Positions 32,739 through 40,884 of a DNA stretch of 64,000 nucleotides are shown here, in pieces. Source of the stretch: Oscillospiraceae bacterium. Lineage in GTDB: Bacteria > Bacillota > Clostridia > Oscillospirales > Ruminococcaceae. A program made the translations under genes and the position numbers. Where the stretch lies: the NCBI GenBank assembly GCA_025758045.1, contig CP107208.1:1116001-1180000 (forward strand), given 5' to 3'. Position 1 is the first letter of the stretch; every line of letters starts with the position of its first letter. The notes beneath the pieces were generated by a model. That model saw only the letters and a list, made by a program, of their open reading frames with translations, searched no databases and was not told the DNA's origin.

Positions 32739-34172
32739 TTATCCAATCAGTTTTAATTTTTGGAGTGCATGGGCGATGCCGTCATTTTCCACGGTGTCTG
32801 TGACCATATCGGCACAGGCACACACCTGCGGCAGGGCATTGCCCATTGCCACGCCGATACCGGCCAGCTGCAGCATTTCCAAATCGTTGTCGGCATCTCC
32901 AAAGGCAATGGTTTCCTCCGTGGTGATACCGATTGCCGCACACAGGGCACGGATACCGTTTTCCTTGCCGCCGGTTCGGCTCATCAGATCCACCACAGCA
33001 TCCCCCCAGCGCTTTGTCCGGCAATGGGGCATCTGCCGCAGCAGTTCTTCTTCTTCCTCCTCGTTCACGAAGGGAATGACTTGATATATGCGGCGGTTTT
33101 CCAGATCGGAAATGTCCCGCACAGCCGGCACGGCGGTGCCGATTTTTGCCTGCTCGACCTCCATGCGGGAGTCCACACAGTTGGCGTACATCCTGTCTTT
33201 TTCAAGAAAAATGCAGCTGCGGTTCTTTTTCTGTAAGAACTGTTTCAATGCCGACAGATCCCCGGCAGGAATGGGCGTTTCCCGCACGATCTGCCCCTGC
33301 AGCTCGCAGAGCTGGCCGTTCATATAAACAGCACCGTCAACCGTGATGCCGGGCAGCATGTTTTCTTCCTCGATTTCCAGCGCGTGGCGGCCGGTACACA
33401 GAAACACCTGCACACCGCTGCGCTGTAAAGCCTGCAACGCAGGGGCTACGCCGGGCGGCATCCGATGCCCGCCCACGGTAATCAGGGTGCCGTCCACATC
33501 AAAGAAGGCGGCGCGTATCCTTATTCCGCCGCACGCCGCCAGCGCAGGCAGTTCGGCAAGGCTGTCGATATGCAGCTGCGCTGCCCGCTGGTCAAACGGG
33601 AATCTTTCGTCCCGCAAGGCAGCCACAACGCCGCCTGCCGCCGTACCCGCCTGCACACCGTAGGTGGAGTCCTCCACGATCAGACATTCCTCCGGCTTGC
33701 GCCTGAGCTTGTCCATGGTGAAGCGGTAAATTTCAGGGTCCGGCTTACTGCGGGTAAATTCGTGACCGCTGACGATACAGTCAAACAGTTCCCGAATCTC
33801 GCATTGGTCCAGAACCTGCTCAATACATTCCCGGCTGCTGCTGCTTGCAAGGGCTACCTGCAGCCCCATCTGCTTTAATTCATGCAGCAGCGGGCGAACC
33901 TCCTTGCGCAGAATGTCCGGGTAATACACCCGGCAGCCGGCGTTCATGGCGTCCATTTCCTGCCGGAATGCGGCATCGTCGGTGCGGCGGCAGAGTTTCG
34001 CCATAAAGGGCATATATTCCTGCCCGGAAATGCCCACCAACGGGTACATGCTTTCCAGGGTGATCCACGGGTAGGACGGTTTCAGCTGCGTATACTGATG
34101 GTGCAGGTAGACCGGTTCACTGTCGATCAGCACGCCGTCCATATCAAAGATGACTGCCTTGATCGGCTTCAT
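32739..34172 (-). CDS. Fused double HAD phosphatase (beta-PGM-like + Cof-like)
   Basis: 477 residues from ATG 34172 (GAAGGGAG upstream). Residues 1-215: subfamily I HAD with VIFDMDGVLIDSEPV, SSSSRE and KPDPEIY..VEDSTYGV, like beta-phosphoglucomutases or small sugar phosphatases. Residues 220-477: Cof-type HAD-IIB with AAFFDVDGTLI, LCTGRHA and GDADNDLEML. Both nucleophile Asp sites are intact. Two HAD types in one chain is unusual. In this operon it may dephosphorylate or isomerise sugar phosphates made by the PTS and deglycases. Confidence 0.88.
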   Translation of the reverse strand: MKPIKAVIFDMDGVLIDSEPVYLHHQYTQLKPSYPWITLESMYPLVGISGQEYMPFMAKLCRRTDDAAFRQEMDAMNAGCRVYYPDILRKEVRPLLHELKQMGLQVALASSSSRECIEQVLDQCEIRELFDCIVSGHEFTRSKPDPEIYRFTMDKLRRKPEECLIVEDSTYGVQAGTAAGGVVAALRDERFPFDQRAAQLHIDSLAELPALAACGGIRIRAAFFDVDGTLITVGGHRMPPGVAPALQALQRSGVQVFLCTGRHALEIEEENMLPGITVDGAVYMNGQLCELQGQIVRETPIPAGDLSALKQFLQKKNRSCIFLEKDRMYANCVDSRMEVEQAKIGTAVPAVRDISDLENRRIYQVIPFVNEEEEEELLRQMPHCRTKRWGDAVVDLMSRTGGKENGIRALCAAIGITTEETIAFGDADNDLEMLQLAGIGVAMGNALPQVCACADMVTDTVENDGIAHALQKLKLIG

Positions 34173-34185
34173 GACGTTTCTCCCT

Positions 34186-34626
34186 TCAGATACCGTCCTC
34201 GTCCTCCTGCGGCTGGGCGGGAACCTCCAGCACAAATTTGCCGATGTTTTCGTGCCCGGTCTGCATAATGTCGGCAGCCAGTGCATCCACATCGGGGCAT
34301 TCGTCACCGGTGATGTTGCGCATGCACAGATCCATCAGCATACTGCTGTTCAGCCCGGAGATCACGCGCACCTTGGGGCGGGTCATCGAAAGTCCCGCTG
34401 CGCGGTTGTACGGCGTGCCGCCGGCAATGTCTGCCAGCACCAGAACAGCCTCGCAGTCTGCATAGCTGTCGATTGCCTCTGCCAGCTGCTTTTCAAACAC
34501 TTCCACATCCATGCCATCGGCAAAATCCACGGCCTTTAGTTCCGCATCACTGCCTGCCAGCATTTTTACATTGGCAGCCATACCGGCGGCAAAGCCGCCA
34601 TGCCCGGTCACAACTACACCTACCAT
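34186..34626 (-). CDS. PTS mannose-family EIIA
   Basis: 146 residues. The phosphorylated His9 sits in VTGHGGFA; LADIAGGTPYNRAA is the usual core. Takes phosphate from HPr and passes it to EIIB (39069-39545). It lies in the enzyme operon, separated from the EIIB-C-D genes by regulator, kinase and SIS genes, which is an unusual split. Confidence 0.9.
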   Translation of the reverse strand: MVGVVVTGHGGFAAGMAANVKMLAGSDAELKAVDFADGMDVEVFEKQLAEAIDSYADCEAVLVLADIAGGTPYNRAAGLSMTRPKVRVISGLNSSMLMDLCMRNITGDECPDVDALAADIMQTGHENIGKFVLEVPAQPQEDEDGI

Positions 34627-34670
34627 AGCAAACTACACTCCTTTAGCAAAATCGGGCGCACAGTCCCGGC

Positions 34671-35423
34671 TTATTGGTTGACAACTTCAAATTCAAATTT
34701 CTGGGTAACGCCGTCCAGATATTCTTTACTGAGGTCGATCGGACGGTCGTTTTGGTCCATGACCACGTTTTCGACATACAGCACGGGGGAACCGCGGTGT
34801 ACGCCGAACAGGTTGGCAAACTCGGCGTTGGCGGTCTGCGCCATCAGCACACGGCGCGATTTAACGATCTTCTCGTGGTAGACAGTTTCAAAGACATCGT
34901 ACAGCGAGCGCTGGGCGAAGTCGTAGGCATCAATACCGGGAAACACAGATTCCGGCACATAGTTTTCCACGAGAACAAAGGGCTTTCCGCTGGCGTAGCG
35001 CATACGCACAAGATGGTAGCAGCGCTCCCCGTGTTCGAGCTTGAGCCGTGCAAAAAGCTCCGGGGTATAGCTTACCCACTCTGCACGCAGCACCTCGGTA
35101 CGGTGCTCCAGATTCAAAACCCCCATCTCGGCGGCAAAGCTCAGCTGCTTGTTCAGAAAGCGTCCGCGGGTATCAGGGCTGCGCACAAAGGTGCCGCGCC
35201 CCCGCATACGTTCCACAAAGCCGTCTTCGATCAGCATATTGTAAGCCTGCCGTGCAACAGGGCGCGAAATGCCGAACTGGGCGCACAGCTCCTCCTCCGT
35301 CGGCAATTTTGTCCCTGCCGACAGCTTCCCGCTGGTGATAGCCTCCAGCAATGCCTTACGCAGCTGTTCGTACAGAGGAACTGCGCTGGTTTTGTCAAGC
35401 TGTATTCCGTTCAGTTCGATCAT
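34671..35423 (-). CDS. GntR/HutC-family regulator with UTRA domain
   Basis: 250 residues. N-terminal winged helix (PLYEQLRKALLEAITSGKLSAGTKLPTEEELCAQFGISRPVARQAYNML) and a UTRA ligand domain (about 95-245). HutC-type members usually sense a phosphorylated sugar or amine from the pathway. Likely operators are the palindromes at 37348-37357 and 39627-39644. Confidence 0.9.
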   Translation of the reverse strand: MIELNGIQLDKTSAVPLYEQLRKALLEAITSGKLSAGTKLPTEEELCAQFGISRPVARQAYNMLIEDGFVERMRGRGTFVRSPDTRGRFLNKQLSFAAEMGVLNLEHRTEVLRAEWVSYTPELFARLKLEHGERCYHLVRMRYASGKPFVLVENYVPESVFPGIDAYDFAQRSLYDVFETVYHEKIVKSRRVLMAQTANAEFANLFGVHRGSPVLYVENVVMDQNDRPIDLSKEYLDGVTQKFEFEVVNQ

Positions 35424-35443
35424 GATAGGAAATCTCCTTCTTG

Positions 35444-36319
35444 TTATTCGGTGCCGTCTGGGGAGATTTCCGCTTTACAGCCAAAGCCGCCCTGTGCCAT
35501 GCAGTTGCGTGCCGAGACCTGCTGCCCGGCAGCCAGTGCAGCCAGAAGCGCCTGCTCCGGCATGGGCTTTGCCTTTTGCCACCCCGCAGTATACAGCGAG
35601 CAGAGGAAGGCAGCAAGGAAAGAATCTCCTGCCCCCATTGTATCACTTGCCTCTACCATTTGGGTAGTCTTTTCCACGATTTTCCCTTGTACAGACAACA
35701 TTTGTCCGGCTGCGCCCATTGTGGCCAGAATATGCACCACGCCGCGACGATGCAGTGGTGCGCACAATTCCGCAAAGGCAGTCTTGTCCATCGGCTTGCA
35801 GGAAAGCATCGCCAGATCTATGCCGTGGCAAACCTCGTCATAGTAGGCATCGGTGCGGTACTTCTCCTTTTCGCCGAAGTCATAGGCGAACACAGCGGGC
35901 AGCGCCTGCACAGCCGCCATCTGTTCGGGCATTTTGGCGTTGCAGCTGCTGACGATCAGATCGGCGGTTTTCAGCTCGTCCAGCTCCTGCGCACCGATCT
36001 GCAGCGGGCCGGTCCAGCTTTCCCCGGTGATCACCTCGATAAAGCTGCGCTCCCCGTTGACCACATCATAGCTGCACACCTTGGTGGTACGCCCCCGTAA
36101 AACGGGGCAATGGCTGATGTCCACGCCGTTTTCCCGGAGTGCTTTCTCCACAATATGTGCCATCTTGTCATCGCCAAGGGAGCCGAGATACTCGGCCTGT
36201 GCCCCCAGCCGCGCAGCATGAACTGCGACGTTTACCGCATTGCCGCCGGGGAAACACTCCTGTGTGTTGTGGTAATAGTCTATTACGTTATCCCCTAATG
36301 CAATCAGTTTCATACTCAA
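35444..36319 (-). CDS. PfkB-family sugar kinase, fructoselysine 6-kinase (FrlD)-like
   Basis: 291 residues. FPGGNAVNVAVHAARLG at the front and DTMGAGDSFLAAFLCSL with the catalytic Asp at the end closely follow FrlD as I know it. FrlD phosphorylates fructoselysine to fructoselysine-6-phosphate. ATG 36319 overlaps the stop of the SIS gene by 4 bp. A PTS already delivers a phosphorylated sugar, so a kinase suggests a second route for unphosphorylated substrate. Confidence 0.85.
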   Translation of the reverse strand: MSMKLIALGDNVIDYYHNTQECFPGGNAVNVAVHAARLGAQAEYLGSLGDDKMAHIVEKALRENGVDISHCPVLRGRTTKVCSYDVVNGERSFIEVITGESWTGPLQIGAQELDELKTADLIVSSCNAKMPEQMAAVQALPAVFAYDFGEKEKYRTDAYYDEVCHGIDLAMLSCKPMDKTAFAELCAPLHRRGVVHILATMGAAGQMLSVQGKIVEKTTQMVEASDTMGAGDSFLAAFLCSLYTAGWQKAKPMPEQALLAALAAGQQVSARNCMAQGGFGCKAEISPDGTE

Positions 36320-37320
36320 TAGCTCTCTTTTCTGTAATAGCGGCGGATATCCAGAGAATGATCCGTGATGACCTCAATGTTCTTGCTGATGCGCTGCAGA
36401 ACGGCCGCCATGACAACGGGGCTGAGCAGCGGGCGGAACTCATCGCTGATGCCGGGCAGGGCATACTCCTTTGTGTCAAAGCAGGTCAGCTTTTTGGTAT
36501 GGCGGGCGGCAAACTCCTTTACGCGCTCGTCCTGCGCACGGGTGGGGCCCTCAGTCAGCAGCAGCGTGGTGCAGACATCGTCCTCCAGCAGCTCCAGCGT
36601 GCCATGGAAGAATTCCGGGCTGGAAACGCTCTTGGTGCGGATCCACTGGCTTTCCTCCAGCACGCACATACTGTAGCTGTAGGCGGTGGGCCACAGATCG
36701 CCGCTGCCGATCCAGATGTTATACGGCTCCTTGCAGTAATCCTGCGCATATTTCAGGCACTTGGCATCTGCCTGCTTGCGTACCTGTGCCAGCGCAAAGG
36801 CAAGGTTCTTCAGCTCATCCGCAAAGCGGGGGTAGGCATCAAAGCTGCAGCTGCGGTACAGGATGCGGCCGATCAGGAGATAAAACACCAGTTCCTGCGG
36901 GCGACCCTCGCTGTAGACGATGGTGTCATCGCAGATGGATTCCAGCGTGGAGTTCTCCTTGCCGACGGCGGCAAACAGGCGCACGCCCTGCTCTTTCAGC
37001 CAGTTGGCTGCCTTTACGGTCTCGGCGGTGTCACCGGACTTCGAGGTCAGGAACGCCACGGTCTTATTGGTGATGCGGTTGCAGTCACCGGTCATCAGGT
37101 TGGCGGACAGTACATTTTCGACCGGCAGGCGGGACATATGGCGGATGTAGAAGGCGAACGGATCCAGCATCGCCTGAGAACCGCCACTGCTGGTGAACAG
37201 CAGCAGGTCAAACCCGTTATCCACAATCGAATCGGCGATAGCCTCGATCTTGGCGCGCTGGTCGTAGATTTTGGCGCCGTTGGCAATGATCTGGTTTTCG
37301 TCAAAGTTTACCATGCTCAT
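36316..37320 (-). CDS. SIS-domain sugar isomerase/deglycase, FrlB/GfrF-like
   Basis: 334 residues from ATG 37320; GGAGG at 37332-37336 rules out the ATG at 37338. Two SIS halves: SSGGSQA and SKSGDTAETVKAA, then SSPEFFHGTLELLEDDV and a C-terminus ending ITDHSLDIRRYYRK, as in fructoselysine-6-phosphate deglycases. These split the Amadori phosphate into glucose-6-phosphate and the free amine. First gene of the enzyme operon and 28 bp behind a palindromic operator. Confidence 0.85.
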   Translation of the reverse strand: MSMVNFDENQIIANGAKIYDQRAKIEAIADSIVDNGFDLLLFTSSGGSQAMLDPFAFYIRHMSRLPVENVLSANLMTGDCNRITNKTVAFLTSKSGDTAETVKAANWLKEQGVRLFAAVGKENSTLESICDDTIVYSEGRPQELVFYLLIGRILYRSCSFDAYPRFADELKNLAFALAQVRKQADAKCLKYAQDYCKEPYNIWIGSGDLWPTAYSYSMCVLEESQWIRTKSVSSPEFFHGTLELLEDDVCTTLLLTEGPTRAQDERVKEFAARHTKKLTCFDTKEYALPGISDEFRPLLSPVVMAAVLQRISKNIEVITDHSLDIRRYYRKESY

Positions 37321-37347
37321 AGGTACAATAGCCTCCATTTGTAATTA

Positions 37348-37357
37348 TGTCATGACA
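37348..37357. promoter_or_regulatory. Candidate GntR operator upstream of the SIS gene
   Basis: Perfect 10-bp palindrome TGTCATGACA; shares its TGTNATGACA core with the site at 39627-39644. Confidence 0.6.
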
Positions 37358-37366
37358 ATACAGCAT

Positions 37367-37412
37367 ATAAAAAATGCGGCTCGCGGGGGAATGCTGAACC
37401 GGCGCGAGCCGC
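37367..37412 (-). terminator. Terminator after EIID
   Basis: Stem GCGGCTCGCG/CGCGAGCCGC (37403-37412 with 37376-37385), followed on the minus strand by ATTTTTT. It separates the PTS gene unit from the enzyme unit. Confidence 0.82.
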
Positions 37413-37423
37413 CGCAGTAAAAC

Positions 37424-38209
37424 TTACATGATGCCCAGGAAGGACAGTGCAACCGACAAAGCAATGACCAGCAGGATCAGCTTCATGGTGTTGACATTCT
37501 TCTTCTTGAACAGCCAGTAGAGCAGGAACACAAAGCCCAGCGGCAGAATGTTGGGCATGATGGAATCAAAGATGCCCTGCACGGAAACGCTGGAGATGAC
37601 AAGCGTTTCGGGGAAAGCAAAGGATACATAGCTGGGGATCAGTCCGCCGACGACCATAACGCCCAGAATACCGGCAGCCTTGCTGATATAAGCGGCGTTA
37701 TCACCGATGAACTTGATGGAGCTTACACCGGCATTGTAGCCCAGACGCACGAACCAGATGCGGCTGAAGATAGCGGTCAGTGCCCAGAACAGGATGTAGA
37801 AGATGGGGCCCAGAACATTGTTCTGCGTTGCCAGAGAGCAGCAGATAGAGGCAATGATGGGCATGGCGGTGTACCACCAGATGGCGTCGCCCAAACCTGC
37901 CAGAGGTCCGAACAGACCGGTTTTCAGGCTGTGGATCATCTCACGATCCTGACCTGCCTCCTCCATGGAGACGATCAGGCCCTGCAGGATCGCGGCCATG
38001 TGCGGCTCGGTGTTGATGAAGTCGAGGTTGTTTGCCATCGCGGCGGCCATTTCCTCATTGTTGTCGCCGTGAATCTTACGGAAGCACTTGGTCATGCCGT
38101 AGCAGAAGCCTACGGCCTGCATACGCTCAAAGCTGAAGCAGCACTGCTCCGCCATAGAGCGGACGGCCATTTCGTTGAGGTCTTTTTTGGTAATCTTATT
38201 AGATGCCAT
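37424..38209 (-). CDS. PTS mannose-family EIID
   Basis: 261 residues from ATG 38209, with AAGGAGA 9 bases upstream inside the EIIC gene. Family stretch YGMTKCFRKIHGDNNEEMAAAMANNLDFINTEPHMAA, then GLFGPLAGLGDAIWW and four to five C-terminal helices. Forms the membrane channel with EIIC. Confidence 0.92.
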   Translation of the reverse strand: MASNKITKKDLNEMAVRSMAEQCCFSFERMQAVGFCYGMTKCFRKIHGDNNEEMAAAMANNLDFINTEPHMAAILQGLIVSMEEAGQDREMIHSLKTGLFGPLAGLGDAIWWYTAMPIIASICCSLATQNNVLGPIFYILFWALTAIFSRIWFVRLGYNAGVSSIKFIGDNAAYISKAAGILGVMVVGGLIPSYVSFAFPETLVISSVSVQGIFDSIMPNILPLGFVFLLYWLFKKKNVNTMKLILLVIALSVALSFLGIM

Positions 38210-38999
38210 CTTCAAAATCTCCTTCCTGGGCGGCAGTTGCAGCGGATGCAGCCGTCAGCTTGGCAGTCTCCGTATCGCGGGTGAAATTGACATAGGCGAT
38301 GCAGCCCGCAATAACAGCAATGGGCAGGATGTTCTGGCAGTTGGTAATGACCATGATGACAAAACCAGCAAGCAGATAGGCTGCGTTTTCCTTCTTGAGC
38401 ATAACGACCAGCAGCAGGGCAAGGCCGACAGCCGGCATCAGACCACCGGCAACTTCAAAGCCGTGGACAAGCCATGCCGGGAAGGCTGCCACAAAAGCGG
38501 AAATACCGCTCTGCAATGCGTAGGTGGACAGGAACGCGGCAAGGGCAAACATGGCGGCATACAGGATCCAGCCGGTATACATGACCTTGGCAATGCCTTT
38601 TTCGTCACCGGCGGCAGCGCATTTGTCAACCTTCGGCAGGAAGCCGGCGTAGAAGGTGTTGGTGCCGGTGTTGATCCACTGGCCGATCAGCGCGAACGGA
38701 ACGGCAAGACCCAGCGCTGTGTTGACATCGCAGCCGGTGGTGTACGCCAGCACGGTGGTCATCAGACCGGCAAACAGGGGATCCGGCGGCACGGTGCCGC
38801 CAACGGTCAGCAGACCAAGGTAGGAAAGCTCCGCAACGGCACCTGCCTGCATACCGAGCTGTACATCACCGAGGATGATGCCGGTGAAGAACGCTACGAC
38901 CAGCGGGCGGAACCACATAAAGGTTTCCATGTGTTTGTCGATCGCGCAGATGAAAACGAGCAGCGCAATCAGCAAACCTTGCACGAGTGTGATTTGCAT
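38199..38999 (-). CDS. PTS mannose-family EIIC
   Basis: 266 residues from ATG 38999 (GAGGAGAGA upstream; the longer frame to 39065 lacks a site). Polytopic, with FMWFRPLVVAFFTGIILGDVQLGMQAGAVAELSYLGLLTVGG, typical of the EIIC-Man/Sor family. Overlaps EIID by 11 bp. Confidence 0.92.
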   Translation of the reverse strand: MQITLVQGLLIALLVFICAIDKHMETFMWFRPLVVAFFTGIILGDVQLGMQAGAVAELSYLGLLTVGGTVPPDPLFAGLMTTVLAYTTGCDVNTALGLAVPFALIGQWINTGTNTFYAGFLPKVDKCAAAGDEKGIAKVMYTGWILYAAMFALAAFLSTYALQSGISAFVAAFPAWLVHGFEVAGGLMPAVGLALLLVVMLKKENAAYLLAGFVIMVITNCQNILPIAVIAGCIAYVNFTRDTETAKLTAASAATAAQEGDFEDGI

Positions 39000-39068
39000 A
39001 GATTTTCTCTCCTCTTTATAAAATATATTTTTTGCTCTGCAGACCGCCTGCAGAGCCGGAACCATGGG

Positions 39069-39545
39069 TTACTTCTCAAAGTCCAGCTTGTGGTCGCCGG
39101 GTGCGATTTGGATGTAGACATCCACACCCTTGGCACGGATGGCGCGAAGGTCTTCCTTGTCCTTCTCGTCCATATAAACGTGCACATCGCCGGTCACTTC
39201 CTTGCCGGGGCCGACATGCATATTGCCGATGCACAGCTTATCAATGGGAACGCCGCCCTCGACCAGTTTACGGGCACTCTGCGGGTTGCGCACGACCAGG
39301 AAGATGTGCTGGCTGGCAGATGCCTTATGAATGACTGCAATGGTTTTGTCCAGCGTAAAGAACCGGATGCCGCAGCCGGAACTTTTCGCGGTGGCAGCCA
39401 TCAGGCTTTGCTGCAGCGGGTCAGCAGCTGCCAAATCATCCGCCACAACAATAAGGTTGACACCTTGTAAGGCGGTGGTCCACGCCACACCGACTTGCCC
39501 GTGCACTAAGCGATTGTCGATTCTTGTCATCAAAATGTCAGGCAT
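39069..39545 (-). CDS. PTS mannose-family EIIB
   Basis: 158 residues. The phosphorylated His15 lies in RIDNRLVHGQVGVAW; GVPIDKLCIGNMHVGPGK is a family core. First gene of the EIIB-C-D unit and read divergently from the SIS gene at 39755. Substrate class is set by the linked deglycases rather than by this domain. Confidence 0.92.
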   Translation of the reverse strand: MPDILMTRIDNRLVHGQVGVAWTTALQGVNLIVVADDLAAADPLQQSLMAATAKSSGCGIRFFTLDKTIAVIHKASASQHIFLVVRNPQSARKLVEGGVPIDKLCIGNMHVGPGKEVTGDVHVYMDEKDKEDLRAIRAKGVDVYIQIAPGDHKLDFEK

Positions 39546-39626
39546 AAGTTTTTCCTCCTTGTAAAATGCTGCAAAGATTTTTAGATTTTTTCTTAATTTT
39601 TAGAAATTTTCTCTAAAATCTTTGTA

Positions 39627-39663
39627 ATATTGTAATGACAATATACCAAAGTTGTGGTATAAT
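39627..39663 (+). promoter_or_regulatory. Divergent control region with operator overlapping a promoter
   Basis: 18-bp palindrome ATATTGTAATGACAATAT (39627-39644, two mismatched positions). For the + strand, ATGACA (39635-39640), a 17-bp spacer and TATAAT (39658-39663) form the promoter of the SIS gene at 39755, so the repressor would cover the -35. The same box is well placed to block the EIIB promoter on the other strand. Confidence 0.7.
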
Positions 39664-39754
39664 GTCAATAGAGTTCGGGGACTTCCCGAAGATTTTAACG
39701 TTTTACACAAAGTAAGCGTTAGAAATTTAGACAAAACGTGAAGGAGACTGCTTT

Positions 39755-40879
39755 ATGGAACACAAAAAGACTATGCTGGACTACATTGCCGACTGCCCGG
39801 AGTTTATCCGCAACAATGTCGCCGACAGCGCCGCGCTGACAAAGCCCCTTGTGGATGAGTATGTAAGCGGCGGCTACAAGAACATCTGGATCGTTGCGTG
39901 CGGTTCTTCCTCCAACGGCTCACTCTGTGCGCGGCAGTTTATCCGCCGCCATCTGAAGTGCGAGGTCAAGATCGTCACACCGTTTCATTTTGTATCCAGC
40001 GAGAATGATTTCAGCGAGACCGATATGGTCGTTGTCGTCAGCCAAAGCGGCTACAGCCTGAACGCGCTGGACGCCATCAAGGTCATTGAGGCAAAGGGCC
40101 GCCGCTGCATCGGTCTGACCGGCGATGTCAACAGCGATCTGGGCAAGGTGTGCGATGTTGTTGCCAACTACGGTGTCGGTCGCGAAACGGTCGCTTATGT
40201 CACCCGCGGTGTCACCACGCTGGCACTCTTCTTTATGCTGTTTGCCGTGGAGGCGGCTGTCCGTCTGGGCATCAAAACTGCCGCCGAGGGTGAGGCCGTC
40301 AAGCAGCAGCTGCTGAAGGCCGCAGACATCAATGCCGCCGTACAGGCACAGACCCCTTCCTTTATTAAAGAGCACTACCGTCAGCTGTCCGGCATGACCA
40401 ACGCTTATGTCTGCGGCGTGGGTGCCAACCTCGGCACCGCAAGCGAGGGCGCACTGAAATTCGGCGAGACCGTCAGCATCCCCACCGCTGCCTATGAGGT
40501 CGAGGAGTACATCCACGGCCCCAACATCCAGATGACCCCCCGCTACAGCGTATTTCTGATTGACGGCGGCGAGGGCACGGAGCGCATCCACCGCATTTTT
40601 GAGGGTACCAAAATTGTGACGGATAACGCTTTCCTGCTGACGCGCTGCGCCGATTACAAGGACGAGCACAATGTTATGTATGTGCCTATGGATGTGCCGG
40701 AGGAAATCACCCCGCTGTGCTGGCTGCCCTTCTTCCAGATGACTGCCTGCCGGCTGACGGATGATCTGGACCGCTGGAACAAGCACCCGCTGCAGCGCGC
40801 GATGGAGAAGTTTGTTTCCTCCAAGAGCGCCAACTATGTCAACAGTCCCTTCAGTGAAGACACGCCGGGTCGTGCGTAA
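39755..40879 (+). CDS. SIS-domain deglycase/isomerase, GfrE-like
   Basis: 374 residues. GlmS-type SIS pair: IVACGSSSNGSLCARQF, VVVSQSGYSLNALDAIK, then AYEVEEYIHGPNIQMTP with the catalytic Glu/His region. In the glucoselysine pathway (gfr) of Salmonella two SIS deglycases, GfrE and GfrF, act behind a mannose-type PTS; this protein and that at 36316-37320 would be the equivalent pair. The ribosome site GAAGGAG precedes ATG 39755. Confidence 0.85.
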   Translation: MEHKKTMLDYIADCPEFIRNNVADSAALTKPLVDEYVSGGYKNIWIVACGSSSNGSLCARQFIRRHLKCEVKIVTPFHFVSSENDFSETDMVVVVSQSGYSLNALDAIKVIEAKGRRCIGLTGDVNSDLGKVCDVVANYGVGRETVAYVTRGVTTLALFFMLFAVEAAVRLGIKTAAEGEAVKQQLLKAADINAAVQAQTPSFIKEHYRQLSGMTNAYVCGVGANLGTASEGALKFGETVSIPTAAYEVEEYIHGPNIQMTPRYSVFLIDGGEGTERIHRIFEGTKIVTDNAFLLTRCADYKDEHNVMYVPMDVPEEITPLCWLPFFQMTACRLTDDLDRWNKHPLQRAMEKFVSSKSANYVNSPFSEDTPGRA

Positions 40880-40884
40880 GAACG

